Assembly (NCBI GenBank): GCA_040223615.1
Contig: JAVKFY010000017.1
Span: forward strand, 25,407 to 89,406
Direction of reading: 5' to 3'
Source: JAVKFY01 sp040223615
GTDB taxonomy: Bacteria > Pseudomonadota > Alphaproteobacteria > GCA-2731375
DNA length: 64,000 bases
The notes below the pieces were generated by a model. That model saw only the letters and a list, made by a program, of their open reading frames with translations, was not told the origin of the DNA and did no database searches. This document shows, piece after piece, positions 50,564 through 58,826 of this stretch (the first letter of the stretch is position 1; each line of letters opens with the position of its first letter). Made by a program: the position numbers and the translations under genes.

Positions 50564-51341
50564 CCTTCAACGCGTCCCAATAGTCCTGGTTCATGTAGTA
50601 CATCATGCTGTCGTGCTCGGCCTCCAGGCACTGGCGCAGGCTGGTGGTCTGGTCGTTGCGCGAGACCAGCGTGCAATAGTCGCGGGCGTCGGTCACGAAC
50701 GGACGCGCGGCCGCCGGCAGGGCAGCGATACGCTGCGGCGTAAGCACCCGGTCGACCTCGGCCCGCGCGGCCCGCACCGTCAGCCGGCCGGCCGGAATGG
50801 CATTGACCAGGCGGATGGTCTCGCGCGCGGCGGCCATGCGCACCCGGTCCTCGTCGACCATCTTACGGCCGAGCTGGCGCAGCACGGTGGTGGCGAGAGC
50901 CAGGTCGGCCTCGGTTTGTGGGTTCGGGTCGCCGGCCTCCGGTACCGGCACCAGCGCGGCATCGTCGCTCACCCGCACGCTGACCTGGCGCAGGCCCAGC
51001 CGCTCGACGTCGCCGCGCGACAGGCTCAGCATCACGCTGACATGGTTGTGCGATGCCTTGAAGCCGGCGCGCGCCGGATCGAGCCGCAGCGTGGTGCCGT
51101 CCGCCGTGGTGCCGGTGAGCTCGACCGTGTCCGCCGCCGCCAGGCTGTAGCGCTGGCCGCCGGTCGGCGCGGCCCGGTCTGGTTGCAGGCAGAAACTGGT
51201 GAAGCGCGCGGTGCAGTCGCCGCCCGTGCAGGCGATGGTCACCGGCGTGTCGGTGCTGACCAGCGCCAGCACCTGCGGTGCCGCCGTGGCCGCCGTGGTC
51301 CAGCCCAGGCACGCCAGGGCCGCCGTCAGGAATATCCGCAT
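50553..51341 (-). CDS. Exported hypothetical protein
   Basis: A 262-residue protein with a signal peptide (RIFLTAALACLGWTTAATAA). Four cysteines early and late (CTGGDCTARFTSFC; DYCTLV...LRQCLEAE) could form disulfides in the periplasm. The middle is beta-rich (SVMLSLSRGDVERLGLRQVS) and the C-terminal third helical (RAARAEVDRVLTPQRIAALP). I do not recognise it. Upstream of the bicupin gene and overlapping it by 11 bases, so co-expressed. The pair may act together; nothing shows how. Confidence 0.72.
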   Translation of the reverse strand: MRIFLTAALACLGWTTAATAAPQVLALVSTDTPVTIACTGGDCTARFTSFCLQPDRAAPTGGQRYSLAAADTVELTGTTADGTTLRLDPARAGFKASHNHVSVMLSLSRGDVERLGLRQVSVRVSDDAALVPVPEAGDPNPQTEADLALATTVLRQLGRKMVDEDRVRMAAARETIRLVNAIPAGRLTVRAARAEVDRVLTPQRIAALPAAARPFVTDARDYCTLVSRNDQTTSLRQCLEAEHDSMMYYMNQDYWDALKGGS

Positions 51342-51458
51342 GATGCCCCTCCATCGGCTATGTCAAATAGACTTGAGCCTTCGCGCCGCGCCGTCAAGCA
51401 ACGCTGTCGTGAGCCGCGCCCTCTTGGCATGTACGCCAGCCGGCCCATTTGGACTCAG

Positions 51459-52376
51459 ATGAGCTGCGAGAAAATCCTTCCGACCCGCCGCGCCGTCCTC
51501 GCCGGCCTGGGCGCGCTGGCCGTCCCGCTGCCGGCCGGCGCCGCGATCGGCCCGCATCTGCGCCCAATCCCCGCGACCGGCGAGCGCGTGCCGGCGATCG
51601 GCATGGGCACCTGGATCACCTTCAACGTCGGCGACGACGCCGGCCTGCGCGCGGCGCGGACCGAAGTGCTGCAGGCCTTCTTCGACCTCGGCGGCCAGGT
51701 GGTCGATTCGTCGCCGATGTACGGCTCGGCGCAGGCGGTGATCGGCCACGCGCTGGCCCGTGTCAGCGCGCCGGAACGGCTGTTTTCCGCCACCAAGGTG
51801 TGGACCCCGCTGGCGATGCTGGGCGACGGCCAGATGGCCGACGCGCGTGACCTGTGGGGCATCCCGCGCTTCGACCTGATGCAGGTGCACAACCTGCTGA
51901 ACTGGGACGGCCACCTGCCGACGATTCTTGCCGAGAAGGCGGCCGGGCGGGTGCGCTATGTCGGCGTCACCACCTCGCACGGCCGGCGCCACGACGAGCT
52001 GGAACAGGTGATGGCGCGTCAGCCGCTGGACGCGGTGCAACTCACCTACAACGTCGTCGACCGCCAGGCCGAGGCGCGGCTCCTGCCGCTCGCCGCCGAG
52101 CGCGGGCTGATGGTGGTGATCAACCGGCCGTTCAAGCGCGGCGCCCTGTTCGACAGCTACGCGCGCCACCCGCTGCCGTCCTGGGCGGCGGAGATCGGTT
52201 GCGCCAACTGGGCCCAGGTGTTCCTGAAGTTCATCATCTCGCACCCGGCGGTAACGGTGGCGATCCCGGCGACCAGCCGCGTCGACCACATGGCCGAGAA
52301 TATGGGCGCGCTGCACGGACCGCTGCCGGACCAGGCCTTGCGGGTGCGCATGGCGCGCGACATCGCGGCGCTCTGA
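51459..52376 (+). CDS. Tat-exported aldo/keto reductase
   Basis: A 305-residue aldo/keto reductase with an N-terminal twin-arginine signal (PTRRAVLAGLGALAVPLPAGA). AKR features: VDSSPMYGSAQAVIGHAL (Asp/Tyr of the tetrad), SATKVWTP (Lys), LMQVHNLLNWDG (His), VQLTYNVVDRQAEARLL, and VAIPATSRVDHMAENMGALH (NADPH region). Export of a pyridine-nucleotide enzyme is unusual but known for Tat AKRs. Start is ATG 51459 or 51429; neither has a strong Shine-Dalgarno. Followed by DUF6064 after five bases. Confidence 0.9.
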   Translation: MSCEKILPTRRAVLAGLGALAVPLPAGAAIGPHLRPIPATGERVPAIGMGTWITFNVGDDAGLRAARTEVLQAFFDLGGQVVDSSPMYGSAQAVIGHALARVSAPERLFSATKVWTPLAMLGDGQMADARDLWGIPRFDLMQVHNLLNWDGHLPTILAEKAAGRVRYVGVTTSHGRRHDELEQVMARQPLDAVQLTYNVVDRQAEARLLPLAAERGLMVVINRPFKRGALFDSYARHPLPSWAAEIGCANWAQVFLKFIISHPAVTVAIPATSRVDHMAENMGALHGPLPDQALRVRMARDIAAL

Positions 52377-52381
52377 CCGGC

Positions 52382-53005
52382 ATGATCCCTTACGACGCGG
52401 ACGCCTTCTTTGCGCTGTTCGCCGCCTACAACACCGCGATCTGGCCAGCGCAGCCTGCCGCCTACGCGCTCGGCCTGCTCGTGCTGGTGGCAATGTTCCG
52501 CCGCTTCGTACAGCGCGACCGGCTGGCGGCGGCGGCGCTCGTCGTCATGTGGGCGTTCAACGCGGTTGCCTACCACTGGACCTACTTCGCGACGATCAAT
52601 TTCCTGGCGCCGGTCTTCGCGGCGGCCTTCGCGGCACAGGCGCTGCTGCTGGCCTGGTCCGGCGTCGGGCGCGGCCGACTGCACTTCGCCTGGCGCGGCG
52701 ACCCGGCCGGATGGATCGGGCTGACCCTGATGCTGTTCGCACTGGTCGGCTATCCGGCCTGGACCTGGTACGCGGGCCATCGGTGGCCGGATCTGCCGAT
52801 GTTCGGCATCGCACCCGGCCCGACCACGATCTTCACGCTGGGCGCCCTGCTCGCCGGCCGCGCGACCTGGCCGCTATTCGTCATCCCGCTGCTGTGGTGC
52901 GCGGTCGGCGGCAGCGCCGCCTGGCTGCTCGACGTGCCGCAGGACCTGTCGCTGCCCGCTGCCGCGGCGGTCACGCTGATCGCGATTGCCGTACGCCGGC
53001 ACTGA
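52382..53005 (+). CDS. DUF6064 family membrane protein
   Basis: A 207-residue protein with six or so membrane segments: PAAYALGLLVLVAMFRRFVQ, LAAAALVVMWAFNAVAYHWT, FLAPVFAAAFAAQALLLAWS, WIGLTLMLFALVGYPAWTWY, TIFTLGALLAGRATWPLFVI and AVTLIAIAVRRH. The N-terminal FFALFAAYNTAIWPAQ and GIAPGPTTIFTLG are typical of DUF6064. Function unknown. Five bases after the AKR stop, so co-transcribed. Confidence 0.85.
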   Translation: MIPYDADAFFALFAAYNTAIWPAQPAAYALGLLVLVAMFRRFVQRDRLAAAALVVMWAFNAVAYHWTYFATINFLAPVFAAAFAAQALLLAWSGVGRGRLHFAWRGDPAGWIGLTLMLFALVGYPAWTWYAGHRWPDLPMFGIAPGPTTIFTLGALLAGRATWPLFVIPLLWCAVGGSAAWLLDVPQDLSLPAAAAVTLIAIAVRRH

Positions 53006-53084
53006 ACACCGCCGGCGTGAACCGGCGGAACCGATCCCTCGACGCGGCGTTCACCACCCAGACATTGCAACGAGGAGTTTCGTC

Positions 53085-53243
53085 ATGTTTCGTCGTCTGA
53101 CCGCTACGCTGCTGGCCCTGGCCTTCGTCGGCTCACTCGCCGCCTGCGGCGACACCTGGCGCGGCGCCAAGAGAGATACCGGCCAGAACCTGGAAGCCAC
53201 CGGCAACGCCATCGAAAAGGCTGGCGAGAAGGTCAAGGAGTAG
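53085..53243 (+). CDS. Entericidin A/B family small lipoprotein
   Basis: A 52-residue lipoprotein: RRLTATLLALAFVGSLAACG gives the signal peptide and LAAC lipobox; the mature part (DTWRGAKRDTGQNLEATGNA, then IEKAGEKVKE) is an amphipathic helix. Length and pattern match EcnA/EcnB-like proteins, envelope peptides of uncertain role. CGAGGAG (53071-53077) precedes ATG 53085. No antidote partner gene is visible beside it, so a toxin/antidote pair is not supported. Confidence 0.85.
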   Translation: MFRRLTATLLALAFVGSLAACGDTWRGAKRDTGQNLEATGNAIEKAGEKVKE

Positions 53244-53252
53244 CGCGGCGAC

Positions 53253-53269
53253 GGCGGCCCCGAGCCGCC
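53253..53269. terminator. Short GC hairpin between convergent genes
   Basis: GGCGGC (53253-53258) and GCCGCC (53264-53269) flank a five-base loop, in the 63-base gap after the entericidin gene and before the amidase. No T-run; it may be a weak terminator for either strand. Confidence 0.3.
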
Positions 53270-53306
53270 ACGGCACTGCAGAATCGACCGACAGGCCGGC
53301 GACTGG

Positions 53307-54734
53307 CTACAGCGCCGGCTTGTTGCCGATCCAGGGTCGCGCCTGTTCCAGTTGCGCGGCGAGCCGTAACAGCAAGTCCTCGCGGCCGTAGGCGGCGCCG
53401 AACTGGATGCCGATCGGCAGGCCGCTCTCGCTCCAGGCCAGCGGCAGGCTCATCGCCGGGCAGCCGTTCATGTTGAACGGGATGGTGAACGGCAGCTCGG
53501 CGACCATCTGGTCGACATAGCCGTCGAGATCGCCCGACATCATGTCGACCTCGCCCAGGCGCAGCGGCGGACGCGCCAAGGTCGGTGACAACAGCAGGTC
53601 CCAATCCGCGAAGAAGAAACCGTAGGCGCGGCCGAGCTGGTGCATCAGGAAAGTGGCGCCTGCATAGTCGGCGGCGGTGAAGTGACGGCCCTCCTCGGCC
53701 CAGGCGGCCGAGATCGCTTCCACGTCATCCGCGCGCTGCGCCCGGCCCAGCCGCGCCAACCGCGCGTCGATCAGCATGCGCAGGTTGCCGGCGAGCAGCG
53801 GCCGCATCGCCGCCATCGCCGGCCGGTGGTCGTAGCCCGGCGCGGCTTCCTCAACGTGGTGACCCAGGCTCTCGCACAGCTTAGCGACATCGCGCACGGC
53901 GCTGACATTCTCGGCTTCGACCGCCTGGCCGGCGCCGCCGACGGTGGTGAAGGCGATGCGCAGCTTGCCGGGGTCGGCACCGACCTCCTCGGCATAGGGC
54001 CGCGGCGGCGGCGGCGCGGCGTAGGGGTCGCCCGGCGCCGGCCCGTGGGTGGCGTCGAGAAGCGCGGCGCTGTCGCGCACCGTCAGCGTTACCGCGTGGC
54101 CCGTCGACATGCCGCCCAGCCCCTCGCCCACGTCGGGACCCAGTGGATAGCGGCCGCGCGACGGCTTCAGGCCAAACACCCCGTTATTCGCGGCCGGGAT
54201 GCGGATCGAGCCGCCGCTGTCGGTGGCGTGCGCCGCCGGCACGAGGCGCGCCGCCACGGCCGCGCCGGCGCCGCCGCTGGAACCACCGGCGGAATGGTCC
54301 AGGTTCCACGGGTTGCGGGTGGCGCCGAACAGCACCGGCTCGGTGGTCATGGCACCGCCGAATTCCGGCGTGTTGGTCTTGCCAGCGATCACCAGCCCGG
54401 CGGCGCGCCAGCGGGTGGTGATGGTGCTGTCGTGGTCGGCGATGTTGTCAGCGAACAGGCGGCTGCCGTTGGTGGTCGGCGCGCCCTCCACCAGCACGTT
54501 GAAGTCCTTCACCAGCCAGGGCACGCCGGCAAGCGGCCCGGCCGGCAGACCGGCGTCGATCGTCGCGCGCGCCACGTCGAGCATCGTGTGCACCACGGCG
54601 TTGATCTTCGGGTTGCGGGCTTCGAGCCGCTCGACGAAGGCGTCGAACACCTCCATGGCCGTGACCTCGCGCCGGGCGATCAGGTCGGCGAGACCGAGCG
54701 CGTCATAGTCCTCGTAGTCGGCGAAGGCAGCCAT
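53307..54734 (-). CDS. Amidase (amidase signature family)
   Basis: A 475-residue amidase. The Ser-Ser-Lys triad can be read: Lys in GVPWLVKDFNVLVEG, cis-Ser and Ser in HSAGGSSGGAGAAVAARLVP and DSGGSIRIPAANNGVFGLKP. Such enzymes hydrolyse carboxamides. Start ATG 54734; the frame remains open far upstream, but that part overlaps the next gene's coding sequence and is not conserved-looking. Eleven bases separate it from the citrate-synthase-like gene upstream on the same strand, so it is probably co-transcribed with it. Substrate unknown. Confidence 0.93.
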   Translation of the reverse strand: MAAFADYEDYDALGLADLIARREVTAMEVFDAFVERLEARNPKINAVVHTMLDVARATIDAGLPAGPLAGVPWLVKDFNVLVEGAPTTNGSRLFADNIADHDSTITTRWRAAGLVIAGKTNTPEFGGAMTTEPVLFGATRNPWNLDHSAGGSSGGAGAAVAARLVPAAHATDSGGSIRIPAANNGVFGLKPSRGRYPLGPDVGEGLGGMSTGHAVTLTVRDSAALLDATHGPAPGDPYAAPPPPRPYAEEVGADPGKLRIAFTTVGGAGQAVEAENVSAVRDVAKLCESLGHHVEEAAPGYDHRPAMAAMRPLLAGNLRMLIDARLARLGRAQRADDVEAISAAWAEEGRHFTAADYAGATFLMHQLGRAYGFFFADWDLLLSPTLARPPLRLGEVDMMSGDLDGYVDQMVAELPFTIPFNMNGCPAMSLPLAWSESGLPIGIQFGAAYGREDLLLRLAAQLEQARPWIGNKPAL

Positions 54735-54745
54735 GGCTGTGTCCT

Positions 54746-55945
54746 CTAGGGCTTGGCGGGGCGCGGGTGGTCGCCAGTATAGCGGGCGCGCGGCCGGATC
54801 AGGCCAGGGGTGCGGTACTGCTCCTGCGCGTGCGCGATCCAGCCGATGACCCGGCCGATGGCGAACAGTGCCAGCGGCGCGCCGGCCGGCAGCGACAGCG
54901 CGCGGGCCAGCAGCGCCAGCGCGAAGTCGACGTTGGGCGCGCGCCCTGTGAGTTCGGCAACGGCTGCCGCAACGGCAAGGTCGTCGGCCAGCGTCGGCGC
55001 ATCCGGCGCCATGTCGCGCAACGCATCGAGCAAGGCGCGCGCGCGCACGTCGCCGTCCGGATAGAGCGGGTGGCCGAAGCCCGGCAACGGCTCGCCGCGT
55101 TGCAGCCGGCCGGCGATGCGTTCCAGCGCGGTGCCGCCCTCGCCCGGCGCCTCGAGCATCCGCGTCACCAGCGCCGCCTGGCCGCCATGGCGCGGGCCCT
55201 GCAACGCCGCCAGGCCGGCCAGCACGGCGCCATAGGGCGTCGCCCGGGTCGCCGCCACCACGCGGACGGCGAAGGCCGACGCGTTCAGCTCGTGATCTGC
55301 GCACAGGATCAAGGCCATGCGCAGCAACGGCTCGGCCGCCGCCGCCGCGCAACCCCAGCCGCCCGCCAGTTGCCGCTCCAGCGGCGCGGTGGTCGGCCGA
55401 CCGCCGGCCAGCAAGCCGACGACGAGTCGCAAGATGCGTGCGCCTGTCGCCGCGACGCCGGACGGTTCCAGGTTGTAGGCGCGCAGGTCGCCGGCTGCCG
55501 CCACCGGGAATAGCGACTGGCAGCGCGGCAGGCCGTCGAGCCCGGTGTGGTCGGCCGGCGGTGCCGGCGGCGGCTGGGTGAACGGGTCGAGCCGGTCCTG
55601 GCCCCACAGCAGCCGGGCGACGCTCTCGACGCTGGCGCTCTTCGCCAGCGCCACCACGTCGCGGCCACGATAGTACAAGCCGCCATCGGCGATCAGCGTG
55701 ATGGCGGATTCCAGCAGCGGGGCGCCGAAGTTCAGCGCATCGTCGCGGTTCTCCGCCGAGGCGCCCTCGCGACGTCCGCGCAGGCTTCGAACGTCGTCGG
55801 CGCGGTAGCGGCGCGTGCGCTTGCCCGGCTCCTGTTCGGAACGGATCAGGCCGCGGCTGACATAGGCGTACAGCGTGGCGCGACTGACGTTCAGCTCGGC
55901 AGCGGCTTCGGCAGCGGTCAGGTACGGGGGCGTCTCGGCCTGCAT
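54746..55945 (-). CDS. Citrate synthase family protein with N-terminal helix-turn-helix domain
   Basis: A 399-residue fusion. Residues about 1-60 form a MerR/excisionase-type HTH (YLTAAEAAAELNVSRATLYA, YVSRGLIRSEQEPGKRTRRY, RADDVRSLRG). The rest is a citrate synthase fold with His in CADHELNASAFAV, His in PGFGHPLYPDGDVRARALLD, Asp in NVDFALALLARAL and Arg in RPRARYTG, so the active site looks complete. ATG 55945 is chosen; ATG 55993 has GGGAAGG upstream but adds AT-rich codons from the operator. Divergent from a second citrate synthase across an inverted repeat. I infer an enzyme that could also regulate its own region; HTH-fused citrate synthases occur in other genomes. Confidence 0.85.
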   Translation of the reverse strand: MQAETPPYLTAAEAAAELNVSRATLYAYVSRGLIRSEQEPGKRTRRYRADDVRSLRGRREGASAENRDDALNFGAPLLESAITLIADGGLYYRGRDVVALAKSASVESVARLLWGQDRLDPFTQPPPAPPADHTGLDGLPRCQSLFPVAAAGDLRAYNLEPSGVAATGARILRLVVGLLAGGRPTTAPLERQLAGGWGCAAAAAEPLLRMALILCADHELNASAFAVRVVAATRATPYGAVLAGLAALQGPRHGGQAALVTRMLEAPGEGGTALERIAGRLQRGEPLPGFGHPLYPDGDVRARALLDALRDMAPDAPTLADDLAVAAAVAELTGRAPNVDFALALLARALSLPAGAPLALFAIGRVIGWIAHAQEQYRTPGLIRPRARYTGDHPRPAKP

Positions 55946-55952
55946 CGCTTTA

Positions 55953-55983
55953 TATTGATCATTACAATCAAGATTGATCAATA
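55953..55983. promoter_or_regulatory. 31-bp inverted repeat between the divergent citrate synthase genes
   Basis: TATTGATCA (55953-55961) pairs perfectly with TGATCAATA (55975-55983) across 13 bases. Inside, CAATC (55965-55969) and GATTG (55972-55976) also pair. TTGATCA is present twice, 19 bases apart, a spacing like MerR-type promoters. The tract is strikingly AT-rich in a GC-rich window. It lies 8 bases from one start and 48 from the other. Likely the shared operator for both genes and a target for the HTH domain encoded next to it; that is inference. Confidence 0.7.
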
Positions 55984-56030
55984 CGAATTTCATCGCCACC
56001 TTCCCGCCGACAACCGAGAAGGAGACCGAG

Positions 56031-57107
56031 ATGAGCGATGGACTGGAAGGCGTGGTGGCGGCCGAGACCGTGTTGAGCCACGTGGATGGCGAAGCCGGCC
56101 GGCTGATCGTGCGCGGCGCCGACGTCGATACGCTGGCCGGCACGACCAGCTTCGAGGCGATGGCGCGGCTGCTGTGGGACGGGCTGGCGCCCGACTCGCC
56201 GGACGAGGCCGACCTGCGGCGGCGCCTCGGGACGGCGCGTATGGCGGCCTGGGAGAAAGTGCCGGCGCTGCTGCCGGCCGCGGCTGGCTTGCCGGTGGTC
56301 GACGGGCTGCGCGCGGGGCTGGCGACGGTCGCCGACGGCGGTGGCGACGACCACGTCCGGATCACGGCGGCGACGGCGGTGTTCGCCGCCACCCTGTCGC
56401 GGCGGATGCGCGGCCTGGAACTGCTGCCGCCCGATCCGGACCTGGGGCACGCGGCCGACTACCTGCGGCTGCTGCGCGGCGCGCCGGCGGCGCCGGAAGA
56501 GGTCGACGCGATGGAGACCTACCTGGTCACCGTCGCCGACCACGGGCTCAACGCGTCGACCTTCACCGCGCGGGTGATCGCCTCGACCCAGGCGGGAGTC
56601 GTCTCGGCGGTGGTCGGCGCCTTGTGCGCGCTGAAAGGTCCGCTGCACGGCGGGGCGCCGGGTCCGGTGCTGGACATGCTGGACGAGATCGGCGCCGAGG
56701 CGCGCATCGGACCGTGGATCGACGCGGCGCTGGCCGGCAAGCAACGGCTGATGGGCTTCGGGCATCGGGTCTACCGCACGCGCGACCCGCGCGCCGACGT
56801 GCTGAAAAGCGTGGTCGAGCGGCTGAGCTCGGTCAGCGCCGGGCGCATCGCGTTCGCCGCCCAGGTCGAACGGGCGGTGGTGGCGGCGCTGGCGGCGCGC
56901 TACCCGGACCGGCGGCTGGACACCAATGTCGAGTTCTACACCGCGCTCGCGCTGGAGGCGCTGCAGGTGCCGCGGGACATGTTCACGCCGACCTTCGCGG
57001 TCGGCCGCGTGCTCGGCTGGTGTGGGCACGTGTTCGAGCAGGTCGCCGGCGGCCGCCTGATCCGCCCGGCCTCGACCTATGTCGGGCCGCTGCCAAAAGC
57101 GGCGTGA
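56031..57107 (+). CDS. Citrate synthase / 2-methylcitrate synthase family protein
   Basis: A 358-residue citrate synthase. LDGVVAAETVLSHVDGEAG-like N-terminus, VADHGLNASTFTARVIAST (His), GFGHRVYRTRDPRADVL (His) and RLIRPASTYVG (Arg) are intact. The catalytic Asp position in NVDF reads NVEFYTALALEAL, a Glu. Whether the main product is citrate or methylcitrate cannot be told; the other pathway genes are absent. GAAGGAG precedes ATG 56031. Diverges from the HTH-citrate synthase gene and is followed by a metallopeptidase gene 58 bases on. Confidence 0.9.
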   Translation: MSDGLEGVVAAETVLSHVDGEAGRLIVRGADVDTLAGTTSFEAMARLLWDGLAPDSPDEADLRRRLGTARMAAWEKVPALLPAAAGLPVVDGLRAGLATVADGGGDDHVRITAATAVFAATLSRRMRGLELLPPDPDLGHAADYLRLLRGAPAAPEEVDAMETYLVTVADHGLNASTFTARVIASTQAGVVSAVVGALCALKGPLHGGAPGPVLDMLDEIGAEARIGPWIDAALAGKQRLMGFGHRVYRTRDPRADVLKSVVERLSSVSAGRIAFAAQVERAVVAALAARYPDRRLDTNVEFYTALALEALQVPRDMFTPTFAVGRVLGWCGHVFEQVAGGRLIRPASTYVGPLPKAA

Positions 57108-57165
57108 GCTTGGGAACCGTTACGCCATCGACTACGTTACAGGAGGCCCCGGGGATCGAACGCAG

Positions 57166-58239
57166 ATGAAACTCTTCCAATGCCAGTCGTGCAATCAGCT
57201 GGTCTATTTCGAGAACACGCATTGCGTGCGCTGCGGCATGGCGCTGGGCTTCCTGACCGAGATCGCGACGCTGAGCGCGCTGGCGGCCGACGCCAATGGC
57301 ATGTGGCAACCGCTGGCGTTGCCGGGGCGGTCCTACCGCTCGTGCGCCAATGCCAGCCACGGCGTCTGCAACTGGCTGGTGCCGGCGGACAGCCCCGACC
57401 CGTTATGTCAGGCCTGCGCGCTGAACCGGACGATCCCGGACCTCACCATCGCGACCAACCTGGAACACTGGCGGCGCATCGAGCTGGCGAAACACCGCGT
57501 GGTCTACGCGGCGTTGCGGCTCGGCCTGCCGGTGACGCCACAGCGCGACGAGGGCGATGGCGGCCTGGCGTTCGATTTCATCGCCGACACCAGCCTGGCA
57601 TTTCCCGACGCCGAGCCGGTGCGGACCGGGCATGACAACGGGCTGGTGACACTGAACATCGTCGAGGCCGACGACGCCGAGCGCGAGCGGCAGCGCCAGC
57701 AGATGGCGGAACCCTATCGCACGCTGATCGGGCACCTGCGGCACGAAATCGGGCACTATTACGAGCAGATCCTGGTGGTCGGCCCGGAACGCATGCAGCG
57801 TTGCCGCGAGCTGTTCGGCGACGAGCGGATGGACTACGCGGAGGCGCTTGAGCGGCATTACCGACAGGGGCCGCCGCCCGACTGGCAGGCGCGCCACGTG
57901 AGCGCCTATGCCAGCAGCCACCCTTGGGAAGATTTCGCGGAGAGCTGGGCGCACTACCTGCTCATCATCGATGCGCTGGAGACCGCGTCGGCCTTCGGCC
58001 TGCGCATCGACCCGGCGGTCGGCGACGACCCGGCACTATCGACGACCATCGACGTAGACCCATACCGGCCGCAACCGCTGCCGGCGCTGATCGACGCCTG
58101 GCTGCCGCTGACCTACGCCGCCAACGCGCTCAACCGCAGTGTCGGCCAGGCTGACTTCTACCCGTTCGTGCTCAACCACGAAGTGGTGGCGAAGCTGGAT
58201 TTCGTGCATGGCCTGGTGCACGGCCAGGCGCTGACATAG
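57166..58239 (+). CDS. Zinc-ribbon putative metallopeptidase (DUF2248-like)
   Basis: A 357-residue protein. The N-terminal zinc ribbon is CQSC...HCVRCG, a second Cys cluster occurs at CANASHGVC...CQAC, and the catalytic motif is HLRHEIGHYYEQIL (HExxH-type), followed by a Glu-rich helix with PWEDFAESWAHYLLIIDALE that can supply a third ligand. It fits a putative zinc-binding metallopeptidase family, cytoplasmic, no signal peptide. ATG 57166 is the only start; AGGAGG is 19 bases upstream, farther than usual. Followed by a strong terminator. Substrate unknown. Confidence 0.85.
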   Translation: MKLFQCQSCNQLVYFENTHCVRCGMALGFLTEIATLSALAADANGMWQPLALPGRSYRSCANASHGVCNWLVPADSPDPLCQACALNRTIPDLTIATNLEHWRRIELAKHRVVYAALRLGLPVTPQRDEGDGGLAFDFIADTSLAFPDAEPVRTGHDNGLVTLNIVEADDAERERQRQQMAEPYRTLIGHLRHEIGHYYEQILVVGPERMQRCRELFGDERMDYAEALERHYRQGPPPDWQARHVSAYASSHPWEDFAESWAHYLLIIDALETASAFGLRIDPAVGDDPALSTTIDVDPYRPQPLPALIDAWLPLTYAANALNRSVGQADFYPFVLNHEVVAKLDFVHGLVHGQALT

Positions 58240-58251
58240 CGCCAACGCAAG

Positions 58252-58277
58252 AAGCCCGGGACAAGACCCGGGCTTTT
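58252..58277 (+). terminator. Rho-independent terminator
   Basis: AAGCCCGGG (58252-58260) and CCCGGGCTT (58267-58275) form a 9-bp perfect stem with a six-base loop, followed by TT, giving CTTTT at the end. It lies 12 bases after the metallopeptidase stop. Confidence 0.85.
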
Positions 58278-58315
58278 CCGGCGGCGCGTAGGCCGCCGCT
58301 CACAAGGCGAAAAAC

Positions 58316-58696
58316 CTAGTTGGTCTGACGGAAGGCGAAGTAGGCGCCACCATCACCGACGTCGGTGAAAAAGATGCGGTAGCCGACTGCTGTGCCGCAG
58401 CGGTCCAGCACCCACTGCTCCTGCCACTTCTTCTTGCCGGCGCTGACCTCGATCGGGCTGGTGATGATCTTGGCGCTGGCGAAGCTCTTCTCGTCGCAAT
58501 TGCTGGCGAGCTCGTCATCGTGCTTGAGGATGCGGAACTGCGTCTTGGTCTTCAGCAGCGGCGTCGCGATCGAACGCGACAAGCCCTCCACCGTGTCCGC
58601 GCCCGGCAGCCGGAGCGCCACCTTGTCGTTCGCCAGTGCGGCACCGGCCGTGCTCAGCGCCACACCCATCGCGATCGCGGCAACCACAAAACGCAT
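58316..58696 (-). CDS. Small exported hypothetical protein
   Basis: A 126-residue protein with a signal peptide (RFVVAAIAMGVALSTAGAALA). Two cysteines (NCDEKSF and DRCGTAVG) likely form a disulfide in the periplasm. The C-terminus WQEQWVLDRCGTAVGYRIFF, then TDVGDGGAYFAFRQ, is conserved-looking. I do not recognise the family. The gene is convergent with the metallopeptidase across the terminator. The 130 bases upstream contain the strong terminator of the next - strand gene. Confidence 0.75.
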   Translation of the reverse strand: MRFVVAAIAMGVALSTAGAALANDKVALRLPGADTVEGLSRSIATPLLKTKTQFRILKHDDELASNCDEKSFASAKIITSPIEVSAGKKKWQEQWVLDRCGTAVGYRIFFTDVGDGGAYFAFRQTN

Positions 58697-58767
58697 CCGT
58701 CTGCTCCTAGCCTTTGCCCAAGGGCGAGTCGGGCCGACACTAACTGGCGGTCACACGGAATGCGACC

Positions 58768-58806
58768 AAAAAAAGGCGGCGGCGCCAGTTTCTTGACGCC
58801 GCCGCC
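58768..58806 (-). terminator. Strong Rho-independent terminator of the OmpA-like gene
   Basis: Reading on the - strand, GGCGGCGGCG (58806-58797) pairs with CGCCGCCGCC (58784-58775), a perfect 10-bp stem with a 12-base loop, followed by seven T (58774-58768). It starts about 20 bases after the stop of the OmpA-like gene. Confidence 0.9.
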
Positions 58807-58826
58807 CGTTTTGCCATGTGGCAGGT

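Noticed and set aside
50613..51458. Longer aldo/keto reductase start
   Set aside because: The extra 280 codons lie antisense to an exported-protein gene; the Tat signal places the start at about 51459.
53085..53243. Entericidin toxin/antidote pair
   Set aside because: Only one small lipoprotein gene is present; no second reading frame nearby has a lipobox.
54735..55607. Apparent N-terminal extension of the amidase of about 290 residues
   Set aside because: The extension is an Arg/Gly/Ala-rich out-of-frame reading over the citrate synthase fusion gene; the amidase fold is complete from ATG 54734.
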